A DNA stretch of 6,493 nt from Candidatus Hydrothermarchaeota archaeon (GTDB taxonomy: Archaea; Hydrothermarchaeota; Hydrothermarchaeia; Hydrothermarchaeales; WAQR01), in the NCBI GenBank assembly GCA_015520145.1, contig WAQR01000277.1, forward strand, positions 1-6,493. The letters run 5' to 3'. Shown in pieces: positions 1 through 4,828 of the stretch; the first letter of the stretch is position 1, and each line of letters starts with the position of its first letter. The notes below the pieces were generated by a model, which saw only the letters and a list, made by a program, of their open reading frames with translations, was not told the origin of the DNA and did not search any database. Made by a program: the position numbers and the translations under genes.

Positions 1-308
1 AGTTCCTTACCTTTAAATTCTAAGGAAGTCAGTTCTGTTAGGTTGAACTGGCTAAGTTCGACTGAATGTGTGTTCAGCTTGATTTCAAAGTATATCTTGC
101 CATCCTCGAATTTTACAGGTGTCAGTTCTACAGTCACCCTGCCCTCGTCTATCTTTGTATCAAATGGAAATGATTGGCCTGATTGGCCTGATTGACCCTC
201 TTCTGGACTCACGTCCTGTGACCCGGTACTGGTACTGAAAACTGTGATTATACCTATAAGTATAAGTCCTGCCATCCCTAAAAGCAATATCTTTTCTGTC
301 TTTTCCAT
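1..308 (-). CDS. Membrane-anchored exported protein of unknown function, C-terminus beyond left edge
   Basis: The first 102 residues are visible; the rest lies outside the window. The frame starts MEKTEKILLLGMAG, with a hydrophobic segment at residues 7-24 that reads as an uncleaved signal anchor. A short polar linker follows, containing three Gly-Gln-Ser repeats (residues 38-46), and then a beta-rich stretch from about residue 56 (VTVELTPVKFEDGKIYFEIK, then LNTHSVELSQFNL). I infer a soluble extracytoplasmic domain tethered to the membrane. The THSV-x-L pattern recalls a class of uncharacterised exported archaeal and bacterial domains, but that is from memory and not verified. The ATG is well supported: GGTGAT lies 6 nt upstream and overlaps the TGA stop of the preceding membrane-protein gene, implying translational coupling. 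Function unknown. Confidence 0.75.
   Translation of the reverse strand, partial: MEKTEKILLLGMAGLILIGIITVFSTSTGSQDVSPEEGQSGQSGQSFPFDTKIDEGRVTVELTPVKFEDGKIYFEIKLNTHSVELSQFNLTELTSLEFKGKE
171..197 (-). repeat. Three 9-bp tandem repeats encoding Gly-Gln-Ser
   Basis: Plus-strand units TGATTGGCC, TGATTGGCC and TGATTGACC lie head to tail. Read on the minus strand they encode GQS three times, between the membrane anchor and the folded domain of the exported protein. The copy number could change without a frameshift, which would only alter linker length. Confidence 0.85.
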
Positions 309-314
309 CCTTTT

Positions 315-320
315 ATCACC
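315..320 (-). promoter_or_regulatory. Shine-Dalgarno GGTGAT overlapping upstream stop codon
   Basis: On the minus strand GGTGAT matches the 3' end of archaeal 16S rRNA and sits 6 nt before the ATG at 308. The TGA inside it (318-316) is the stop codon of the upstream membrane-protein gene, so ribosomes terminating there would be placed directly on this site. This fixes the downstream start and suggests coupled translation. Confidence 0.75.
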
Positions 321-875
321 ACCATAAGTTTATTAAAAATATTATAGAAATAAGGACTGAGAAGAATATGTTGTAATTCAATATCCTGCTCATGTCAAAT
401 TTCATAAGTCTTCCAAATACCGAGGTGTCATGAAATAGTCTGTGTGTCTGGATAATTTTGAGCATTAGGTTAATCCCTATCAGGTTTGATAATATTCCAA
501 GTGTCATTAAAAAGGTCTGGTATTTAGTTAAAAACAATGCTGCTGTAGAAAGCCCGAGGATGGGCAGCACGTCAGATATATGATGGGCACAGCAGGCAAC
601 CATTGATGCCGAGGATATACCTCCAGAAGCGCTCAGGGTCTTGGTGGCGGCAGAGCCGGAGAGTATTTTTGATCTGATAGATTCTCTAAGATGGATATAA
701 AGCCCCATCTGTATCCCAAAACCGACTATTAATGGTATTATAAAATACCACATATCATAGAACTGCTCAACCGCTGATTCGAACCCGTTAAAGACGGTTA
801 GAATCGTAAGATAGAAGCTGAACAGGCTGGCTCCACCAAGTATCCCAAAAACTACTGTTTTTCTGATTTTACCAT
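316..875 (-). CDS. Polytopic membrane protein with CCAHH motif, apparent N-terminal frameshift
   Basis: The intact ATG-started part (753 to 316) is 145 residues and begins MWYFIIPLIVG. It has about four hydrophobic segments, at residues 3-20, 46-75, 81-101 and 127-143. The second contains MVACCAHHISDVLPILGL, with adjacent Cys54-Cys55 and His57-His58. The same frame stays open for 44 codons upstream of that ATG and encodes another clear membrane helix (TVVFGILGGASLFSFYLTIL) and a plausible junction (NGFESAVEQFYD), but has no ATG, GTG or TTG before the in-frame TAG at 888-886. An ATG at 875 is in a different frame (M-V-K-S-E-K-Q-stop); adding one A in the A-run at 870-867 would give MVKIRKTVVFGILGG and join the two. 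I therefore read this as a protein of about 186 residues with five helices, broken by a one-base frameshift that may be a sequence error, a real mutation or recoding. Cys and His in a helix suggest metal binding, loosely like Mer-type transporters, but no family is assigned. Confidence 0.65.
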
Positions 876-902
876 CCCTTCTCTTCTAGATGTTTGATGT
901 TT

Positions 903-971
903 TTATGTGCAGCTATTGTGGCATTTGCACGTGCTGTATTTCTTTTTCTTTTCCACTTTTTTTATTTTCAT
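903..971 (-). CDS. Possible 22-residue Cys/His-rich micro-peptide
   Basis: The ATG at 971-969 opens 22 codons ending in TAA at 905-903. The N-terminal half is very basic (a run of lysines) and the C-terminal half reads STCKCHNSCT, with three Cys and one His in a CxCHxxC arrangement that could bind a metal ion. GGAGATGAG lies 8 nt upstream as an acceptable Shine-Dalgarno. The frame ends 27 nt before the ATG at 875 of the CCAHH membrane protein, so it would be first in that unit. It is too short for coding statistics; support comes only from the ribosome-binding site, the motif and the Cys/His-containing neighbour. An overlapping ATG at 984 opens a 23-codon frame with no recognisable motif. Confidence 0.35.
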   Translation of the reverse strand: MKIKKVEKKKKYSTCKCHNSCT

Positions 972-1033
972 TATAAAATCTCATCTCCTGCTGTTTGGTG
1001 TTAGTTTAGTATTATCCAGTGCTATCTCGTGCT

Positions 1034-1061
1034 GGTAGTTTAAATCTCGGTAGTTTAATCT
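1034..1061 (+). repeat. Imperfect tandem repeat GGTAGTTTAAATCTC / GGTAGTTTAATCT
   Basis: Two adjacent copies occupy 1034-1048 and 1049-1061, the second lacking one A of the run. They lie between the candidate minus-strand TATA box and the expected start site, a position suited to a repressor. No known motif is recognised. Confidence 0.5.
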
Positions 1062-1068
1062 ATTTAAA
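1061..1068 (-). promoter_or_regulatory. Candidate TATA box for minus-strand membrane-protein unit
   Basis: On the minus strand the sequence reads TTTAAATA, close to the methanogen TATA consensus, and would place transcription start near 1036-1040, about 65 nt before the micro-peptide ATG at 971. A second candidate, TTTTTATAT at 1115-1107, would give a longer leader. The repeat GGTAGTTTAA(A)TCT lies immediately downstream and overlaps the predicted start site. Inferred from sequence only. Confidence 0.3.
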
Positions 1069-1150
1069 TCAGAATACATTTAGAGAATAAGTATTTTATT
1101 ATTGCAATATAAAAAGATTTTATTTGAGATATTTTACAAAGCGAAATATA

Positions 1151-1183
1151 GGTTAGATTGAATAGGTTAAATCGAGGTTAAAT
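1151..1183 (+). repeat. Three GGTTARAT direct repeats upstream of rfcS TATA box
   Basis: GGTTAGAT (1151-1158), GGTTAAAT (1165-1172) and GGTTAAAT (1176-1183) are spaced 14 and 11 nt start to start, in the same orientation, directly upstream of the TATA-like ATTTATAT. The last copy overlaps the expected BRE position. An activator-binding array or an extended BRE region is possible, but random AT-rich repetition is not excluded. Confidence 0.45.
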
Positions 1184-1191
1184 ATTTATAT
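1184..1191 (+). promoter_or_regulatory. Candidate TATA box for rfcS-egsA
   Basis: ATTTATAT preceded by the purine/A-rich GGTTAAAT resembles an archaeal BRE-TATA pair. Transcription would start about 25 nt downstream, near 1215, within the TTGCATAATAA repeats, leaving a leader of about 100 nt before the ATG at 1314. Position and sequence are the only evidence. Confidence 0.4.
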
Positions 1192-1214
1192 CCTGGAGAT
1201 TATACCTGTTGCAG

Positions 1215-1259
1215 TTGCATAATAACTTGCATAATAATAACCTAATAAACCCCTAATAA
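1215..1259 (+). repeat. 12-bp tandem repeat plus CCTAATAA direct repeat in rfcS leader
   Basis: TTGCATAATAAC (1215-1226) is followed directly by TTGCATAATAAT (1227-1238). CCTAATAA then occurs at 1241-1248 and 1252-1259. They lie at or just after the predicted start site of the rfcS transcript, so they could be operator DNA or leader RNA elements. Confidence 0.55.
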
Positions 1260-1273
1260 CCAAATGATTGATA

Positions 1274-1300
1274 TAACCGGGTGATTATTATCCCGGGTTA
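1274..1300 (+). promoter_or_regulatory. Inverted repeat (hairpin) abutting the rfcS ribosome-binding site
   Basis: TAACCGGG (1274-1281) pairs with CCCGGGTTA (1292-1300), with one bulged base and a 10-nt AT-rich loop. The right arm ends exactly one base before the Shine-Dalgarno GGTGAG. The GC-rich arms stand out in AT-rich surroundings. It could be a protein-binding palindrome or an mRNA hairpin affecting rfcS translation. Confidence 0.5.
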
Positions 1301-1306
1301 GGTGAG
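1301..1306 (+). promoter_or_regulatory. Shine-Dalgarno of rfcS, GGTGAG
   Basis: GGTGAG lies 7 nt before the ATG at 1314. It overlaps the in-frame GTG at 1302, which argues against that GTG as the start and for the ATG, giving a protein that begins MIESIWVEKYRP as in other RFC small subunits. Confidence 0.8.
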
Positions 1307-1313
1307 ATGTTAT

Positions 1314-2273
1314 ATGATTGAATCGATCTGGGTAGAGAAGTACAGACCTGCCAGGATAGACGAGATTGTGGGTCAAAAAGAGGTGGTCGAACGGCTTAAA
1401 GGATATGTGGCATCCAGAAATCTGCCTAACCTGCTTTTTGCAGGACCTCCTGGTACAGGGAAGACAACCGCTGCTATTGCACTTACAAAAGAACTGTTTA
1501 AAGAGAAATGGACGGCAAATTTTCTTGAACTGAATGCAAGTGATGAGAGGGGGATAGATGTTGTGAGGGGAAGCATCAAGAGTTTTGCAAGAACCAGGGC
1601 AATTGGCGGGGATTTTAAGATAATATTTTTAGATGAGGCAGATGCGCTGACAAAAGATGCCCAGCATGCTATGAGGAGGACGATGGAGAGGAATACAGGG
1701 ACGTGCAGGTTCATTCTTTCATGTAATTATTCCAGCAAGATTATCGAGCCGATTCAGTCCAGATGCGCTCTTTTCAGGTTCAGGCCGATACTGGATGAGG
1801 ATATTAGAGCGAGGATAAAGGAGATAGCAGCCTCTGAGAGGTTGAATATCAAAGAGGACGGGCTGGATGCCATAATCTATGTCTCGGAAGGAGATTTGAG
1901 GAGGGCAATAAATCACATCCAGGCTGCTGCTGCGTTTGGAAAGGAGATAGACGAGGACCTGGTTTACAGGGTGGTTGCAAGGGCCAGGCCCAGGGATATC
2001 AGGGACATACTCGAGACTGCGGCAGGGGGGGATTTCATGGAGGCGAGGAAGAGGTTAAGGGAGCTCATAATTACGTTCGGATTGTCTGGGGAAGATGTCG
2101 TAGGACAGTTCCACAGGGAGGTCTTCAACCTGAATATCCCTGAAGTTGAGAAGATAAGGCTTGTGGATAGAATCGGAGAATATGATTTCAGGATAAAGGA
2201 AGGGGCAAATGAGTTAATCCAGCTCGAAGCCCTGCTGGCACAGTTTGTGAGGCTAAAATCTGAGGAGGGTTAG
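1314..2273 (+). CDS. rfcS: Replication factor C small subunit (clamp loader ATPase)
   Basis: RfcS forms, with RfcL, the archaeal clamp loader that opens the PCNA ring and places it on primed DNA. The 319-residue product has the usual length and an AAA+ fold in order: N-terminal RFC box WVEKYRP (6-12), Walker A GPPGTGKTT (44-52), NASDERGIDVVR (74-85), Walker B IIFLDEAD (103-110), sensor 1 LSCN (135-138), the SRC arginine-finger motif (149-151) and sensor 2 GDLRRAIN (193-200), followed by the helical C-terminal collar domain. All catalytic residues are present. I chose the ATG at 1314 over the GTG at 1302 because the latter lies inside the Shine-Dalgarno. No rfcL is visible. The gene ends in a TAG sharing one base with the egsA GTG start, so the two are probably co-transcribed. 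No insertion in Walker A indicates an intein-free copy. Confidence 0.97.
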   Translation: MIESIWVEKYRPARIDEIVGQKEVVERLKGYVASRNLPNLLFAGPPGTGKTTAAIALTKELFKEKWTANFLELNASDERGIDVVRGSIKSFARTRAIGGDFKIIFLDEADALTKDAQHAMRRTMERNTGTCRFILSCNYSSKIIEPIQSRCALFRFRPILDEDIRARIKEIAASERLNIKEDGLDAIIYVSEGDLRRAINHIQAAAAFGKEIDEDLVYRVVARARPRDIRDILETAAGGDFMEARKRLRELIITFGLSGEDVVGQFHREVFNLNIPEVEKIRLVDRIGEYDFRIKEGANELIQLEALLAQFVRLKSEEG

Positions 2274-3337
2274 TGCGATATATGAAACCAAGACCCAAGT
2301 TCATGCAGCTGCCAAGAAGTGTCCTTGTGGGAAAAAATGTTTTAAGAAGGGTAAATTTTGTCTGTGATGACCTGAACTTGAATGGCAAATGCCTTGTTAT
2401 TACCGGACCTAACACCTACAAAATTGCAGGAAAGAAATTATGCAACATCTTAAGTAAAGAACACGATATCGAGCTTGAGGTCATAAACGAGGCCTCGACA
2501 TCAGAAGTTGAGAGGATCGTAAGGATTGTAAATAAGGAGGGGATAAAGTTCATTGCAGGTGTCGGCGGTGGAAGGGTTATCGATGTTGCAAAACTTGCTT
2601 CAAAGAGAACTGCCCTGGAGTTTTTGAGTATCCCTACTGCCGCGTCCCATGACGGCATTGCGTCTTCAAGGGCATCGTTAAAACATAATAAATGGTCTGT
2701 ATCAAAACCTGCAAGGGCGCCTCTTGGAGTTATCGCAGACACGGATATCATACAAAATGCACCATACCGGCTTCTTGCAAGCGGCTGCGGTGACATTATA
2801 TCAAAATACACTGCAATCAAAGACTGGGAACTTTCCAATAAGGTCAATGGCGAGGAGATAAGTGAATACGCATCCGCACTTTCTCTTATGACTGCAAAGA
2901 TCATAATGGATTCCAGTAAGCTCATCAGAAAGAAAGAGGAGGCGGGTGTCAGGAAGGTGGTAAAGGCACTTATCTCGTCGGGGGTTGCAATGAGTATTGC
3001 AGGCTCATCGCGTCCTGGGAGCGGTTCTGAACACAAGTTCAGCCACGCACTTGATACCATCGCACCAAGTCCTGCACTTCACGGTGAACAGTGCGGGGTG
3101 GGTTCGATAATCATGATGTATCTCCATAAAAGTGACTGGGAGAGGATCAGGACAGCTTTGAGAAATATTGGTGCACCGACGAATGCCGGAGAACTGGGTA
3201 TAGATGGCGAGTATCTCATAAATGCCCTTGTTCGTGCAAAAGATATAAGAACATCCAGGTATACTATCCTGGACGAGGTGAATCTCACACGAAAAACTGC
3301 AAAAGAAACCCTTAAAGAAACAGGTGTAATAGAATAA
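2273..3337 (+). CDS. egsA: sn-Glycerol-1-phosphate dehydrogenase, NAD(P)-dependent
   Basis: EgsA reduces dihydroxyacetone phosphate to sn-glycerol-1-phosphate, the backbone of archaeal ether lipids, in the cytoplasm. The 354 residues match the family length. The Rossmann-type N-terminal domain contains GVGGGRVIDVAKLAS (96-110) for nucleotide binding, followed by PTAASHDGIASSRAS (121-135). Family-typical metal ligands are visible: Asp174 in GCGDIISK, His254 in GSEHKFSHALD and His270 in ALHGEQCG. These are the three positions that bind Zn in characterised members. The GTG at 2273 overlaps the rfcS stop and has GGAGG 4 nt upstream; the ATG at 2282 (product starting MKPRPKFMQLPRS) is an alternative nine bases in. 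A termination-reinitiation link with rfcS is likely. The gene is intact with no odd features. Assignment is secure; the exact start is not. Confidence 0.96.
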   Translation: MRYMKPRPKFMQLPRSVLVGKNVLRRVNFVCDDLNLNGKCLVITGPNTYKIAGKKLCNILSKEHDIELEVINEASTSEVERIVRIVNKEGIKFIAGVGGGRVIDVAKLASKRTALEFLSIPTAASHDGIASSRASLKHNKWSVSKPARAPLGVIADTDIIQNAPYRLLASGCGDIISKYTAIKDWELSNKVNGEEISEYASALSLMTAKIIMDSSKLIRKKEEAGVRKVVKALISSGVAMSIAGSSRPGSGSEHKFSHALDTIAPSPALHGEQCGVGSIIMMYLHKSDWERIRTALRNIGAPTNAGELGIDGEYLINALVRAKDIRTSRYTILDEVNLTRKTAKETLKETGVIE

Positions 3338-3400
3338 TAATTCTACTTGACAGGTTTTCATCTTGATCTATTAAAATCTGCTGCAAGTTTTCAATGTCCG

Positions 3401-3414
3401 TCCTCTTTTCTCTT
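3401..3414 (+). terminator. T-rich putative terminator after egsA
   Basis: TCCTCTTTTCTCTT lies about 65 nt after the egsA stop in otherwise mixed sequence. Archaeal transcription commonly ends at pyrimidine/T-rich tracts without a hairpin. No strong stem is visible upstream. Confidence 0.35.
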
Positions 3415-3483
3415 CGATTATCTACCGTCAGTCTATCGAGGAATTTGGCTACCAGACGGGAAAACTAAAGATATGGCTTCGAG

Positions 3484-3488
3484 AAAAA
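3484..3488 (-). terminator. Oligo-T putative terminator after guaAA
   Basis: On the minus strand TTTTT followed by CTCG lies 27 nt past the guaAA stop codon. This fits the simple U-tract termination of archaeal transcription. No stable hairpin precedes it. Confidence 0.4.
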
Positions 3489-3515
3489 GTTGTTAGATAG
3501 ATCCTACAAGATTCT

Positions 3516-4085
3516 CTACTTTAGCCTGCATATATCCAAAAAATTCTTGAAGATTTCTGGACCTTTTGGCGTATGTTCCACTTCGGGATGGAACTGGACA
3601 CCGAAAAGTGGCAGGGACGAATGAGCCATTGCCTCTATCCTGCACGTTTTAGAGTGGGCAAGCTTAATAAAACCCTCAGGGAGTCTGGAGACCTCATCTT
3701 TATGAGATACCCATGCCCTGAACCTTGGACCAATACCTTTAAGTATCCTGTCCTCATCATCAACTATTATTTCCGATTCAGCATATTCCCCGATATCGGC
3801 TGTTTTTACCTCGCCACCAAAGAGTTCTGCAATCAGCTGGTGACCCAGGCATATCCCCAAAATCGGGATATTTTTATAAAAATTTTTTATTATATCCCCT
3901 GAATTCCCTGCTGCGTCAAGATACTGCCCGCCGCCGATAACTATCCCTGCAGGGTCATCTCTTTCTATATCTTCGATTGTTATGGTATTCTGGACAAGCT
4001 TTGCCTCAACACCAAGGTATTTGAATGTCCTGTATATCCTGTGGTTGTACTGCCCTCTATTTGCTACTACAATAATATCTGTCAT
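3516..4085 (-). CDS. guaAA: GMP synthase (glutamine-hydrolysing) subunit A, glutaminase
   Basis: This is the class I glutamine amidotransferase subunit that supplies ammonia for XMP to GMP conversion. In many archaea it is separate from the ATP-pyrophosphatase subunit GuaAB, which is not in this window. The 189 residues are the normal length for the split subunit. The catalytic nucleophile is Cys79 in ILGICLGHQ, and the His166/Glu168 pair completes the triad in GVQFHPEVEHT. The oxyanion region GIVIGGGQ (47-54) is also visible. The ATG at 4085 gives the expected MTDIIVVANRGQYNH start; upstream is a weak AAGGCTGAT ribosome site. It lies 30 nt after the mptE stop on the same strand and is the last gene of the unit. 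GMP leads to GTP, the starting compound of the pterin pathway served by MptE, which makes the linkage sensible. Confidence 0.96.
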   Translation of the reverse strand: MTDIIVVANRGQYNHRIYRTFKYLGVEAKLVQNTITIEDIERDDPAGIVIGGGQYLDAAGNSGDIIKNFYKNIPILGICLGHQLIAELFGGEVKTADIGEYAESEIIVDDEDRILKGIGPRFRAWVSHKDEVSRLPEGFIKLAHSKTCRIEAMAHSSLPLFGVQFHPEVEHTPKGPEIFKNFLDICRLK

Positions 4086-4115
4086 TTATATCAGCCTTGT
4101 ATCCGCCTGTATCAC

Positions 4116-4820
4116 TCAATATTCAGTCATATTTAATATTTCAACTTCACTTACCTCTTTTAAGTGGTCTATCAGCTTCCTTGCCCAACCAAGTTTCTTT
4201 CGTTTGATTTTTATATCTTTTGTAAAAGAATATCTCCCGATTTCATCTGTATCAAGGTCCATCCCGTACAGAACAATCTTCTCTGGCTTGAAATGTTCTG
4301 CCAGATAGACTGCCCTGTCACCATCTGTAAACCCCCCAAAATTATGCAGTTTACCAAATGGCGGCAGCTGGGTTGTCCCTATGACGTTATTAAATTTTGC
4401 TGCATATCTCTTTATTGCCTGGATATTGTCACCGTGGGCATGCAGTACTACAATACTCCCCATTTTATTTGCCTTTAAGAGGTCATCGATTTTACCATCC
4501 AGGTCAGTTACGATTATGTCAGGGATTACACCTCTGCCAATGAGAAAAGATGTTGCTCCGTTAGCAGAGATATTGGTACCTTTTTTAAAATGTTCATCTT
4601 CTACACGTTCCAGGGATGGGCCGCCGCCGAAGATATTCACCCTTTTATCTTTTATTTTCTCTTCCAGTACATCCAGGTGAGCGTGAACGGCCTCTGCTGT
4701 CCCTTCCAACAGGTCATTTAATATCCCTGCCGATTCTCTGTCTTTTGACACTGAAAAATTGAAATCGTCTATAATCTCGTTATAGAAATCCTGTTTAAAC
4801 AACTCTTCACAACTCTTCAC
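4116..4820 (-). CDS. mptE: 6-hydroxymethyl-7,8-dihydropterin pyrophosphokinase, MptE type (DUF115)
   Basis: MptE transfers pyrophosphate from ATP to 6-hydroxymethyl-7,8-dihydropterin in tetrahydromethanopterin synthesis; the family was characterised through Methanocaldococcus MJ1634 and is unrelated to bacterial FolK. The 234 residues show the DUF115 pattern: glycine-rich IFGGGPSL (63-70), ISANGATSFLIGRGVIPD (84-101), VTDLDG (104-109), VLHAHGDN (125-132), GFTDGDRAVYLAEHF (163-177), YGMDLD (185-190) and the basic KRKKLGWARKLI (206-217). These acidic and His clusters fit metal and nucleotide binding. The start is the GTG at 4820, 8 nt after the stop of the MinD-like gene; a strong Shine-Dalgarno is lacking and the start lies within a 10-bp tandem repeat, so it is less certain than the rest. 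A TTG at 4802 would remove conserved-looking N-terminal residues. Confidence 0.93.
   Translation of the reverse strand: MKSCEELFKQDFYNEIIDDFNFSVSKDRESAGILNDLLEGTAEAVHAHLDVLEEKIKDKRVNIFGGGPSLERVEDEHFKKGTNISANGATSFLIGRGVIPDIIVTDLDGKIDDLLKANKMGSIVVLHAHGDNIQAIKRYAAKFNNVIGTTQLPPFGKLHNFGGFTDGDRAVYLAEHFKPEKIVLYGMDLDTDEIGRYSFTKDIKIKRKKLGWARKLIDHLKEVSEVEILNMTEY
4801..4820 (-). repeat. 10-bp tandem duplication at the mptE start codon
   Basis: AACTCTTCAC occurs twice in succession on the plus strand (4801-4810 and 4811-4820). On the minus strand each copy begins with GTG, so the duplication creates two GTGs in different frames; only the upstream one (4820) reads into mptE. It appears to be a recent slippage event affecting initiation. 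Confidence 0.8.
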
Positions 4821-4828
4821 GACTCTGC

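Larger units (their letters stand above)
972..1313. other. Divergent intergenic region, AT-rich, repeats and promoters
   Basis: About 340 bp separate the minus-strand membrane-protein unit from the plus-strand rfcS. I see no convincing protein or RNA gene here. The region holds TATA-like boxes on both strands, three groups of short direct repeats (1034-1061, 1151-1183, 1215-1259) and a hairpin at 1274-1300 just before the rfcS Shine-Dalgarno. It most likely carries both promoters and their control sites. Confidence 0.6.
3375..3500 (+). pseudogene. Coding-like 41-codon stretch without start, possible gene remnant
   Basis: Between in-frame TAA (3372-3374) and TAG (3498-3500) the plus strand is open for 41 codons. 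The second half, including YRQSIEEFGYQTGKLKIWLR, has a protein-like mix of charged, aromatic and hydrophobic residues. There is no ATG, GTG or TTG early in the frame and no Shine-Dalgarno, so it is not an expressed gene as it stands. It may be the tail of a decayed gene, perhaps from a mobile element, but no family is recognised. Chance is a real alternative at this length. Confidence 0.2.
3338..3515. other. Convergent intergenic region between egsA and guaAA
   Basis: About 180 bp separate the ends of two converging units. It contains a T-rich stretch for the plus-strand unit (3401-3414), an oligo-T on the minus strand (3488-3484), and an open 41-codon plus-strand stretch described separately. 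No RNA gene is recognised. Confidence 0.6.

Noticed and set aside
771..797. GGGTTCGAATC on the minus strand, resembling a tRNA T-arm
   Set aside because: The flanking bases do not form the 5-bp T stem, there is no acceptor or anticodon stem nearby, and the bases encode part of the membrane protein's extended frame.
914..984. Alternative 23-codon frame from ATG at 984 overlapping the Cys-rich peptide
   Set aside because: No recognisable motif and a poorly placed ribosome site (GGAG overlaps the ATG); the frame from 971 is the better candidate.
1302..1313. In-frame GTG start for rfcS, adding four residues
   Set aside because: It lies inside the Shine-Dalgarno GGTGAG, and the added residues MRCY do not occur before the conserved N-terminus of the family as I know it.
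1373..1714. Open frame on the minus strand opposite rfcS
   Set aside because: Antisense shadow of the Walker A/B region with no recognisable domain.
2416..3060. Long open frame on the minus strand opposite egsA
   Set aside because: It is antisense to a well-recognised gene, lacks any family motif or ribosome-binding site, and its openness follows from egsA codon use.
4164..4680. Plus-strand open frames opposite mptE
   Set aside because: Cys/Ser/Ile-rich translations with no motifs, typical shadows of the minus-strand gene.
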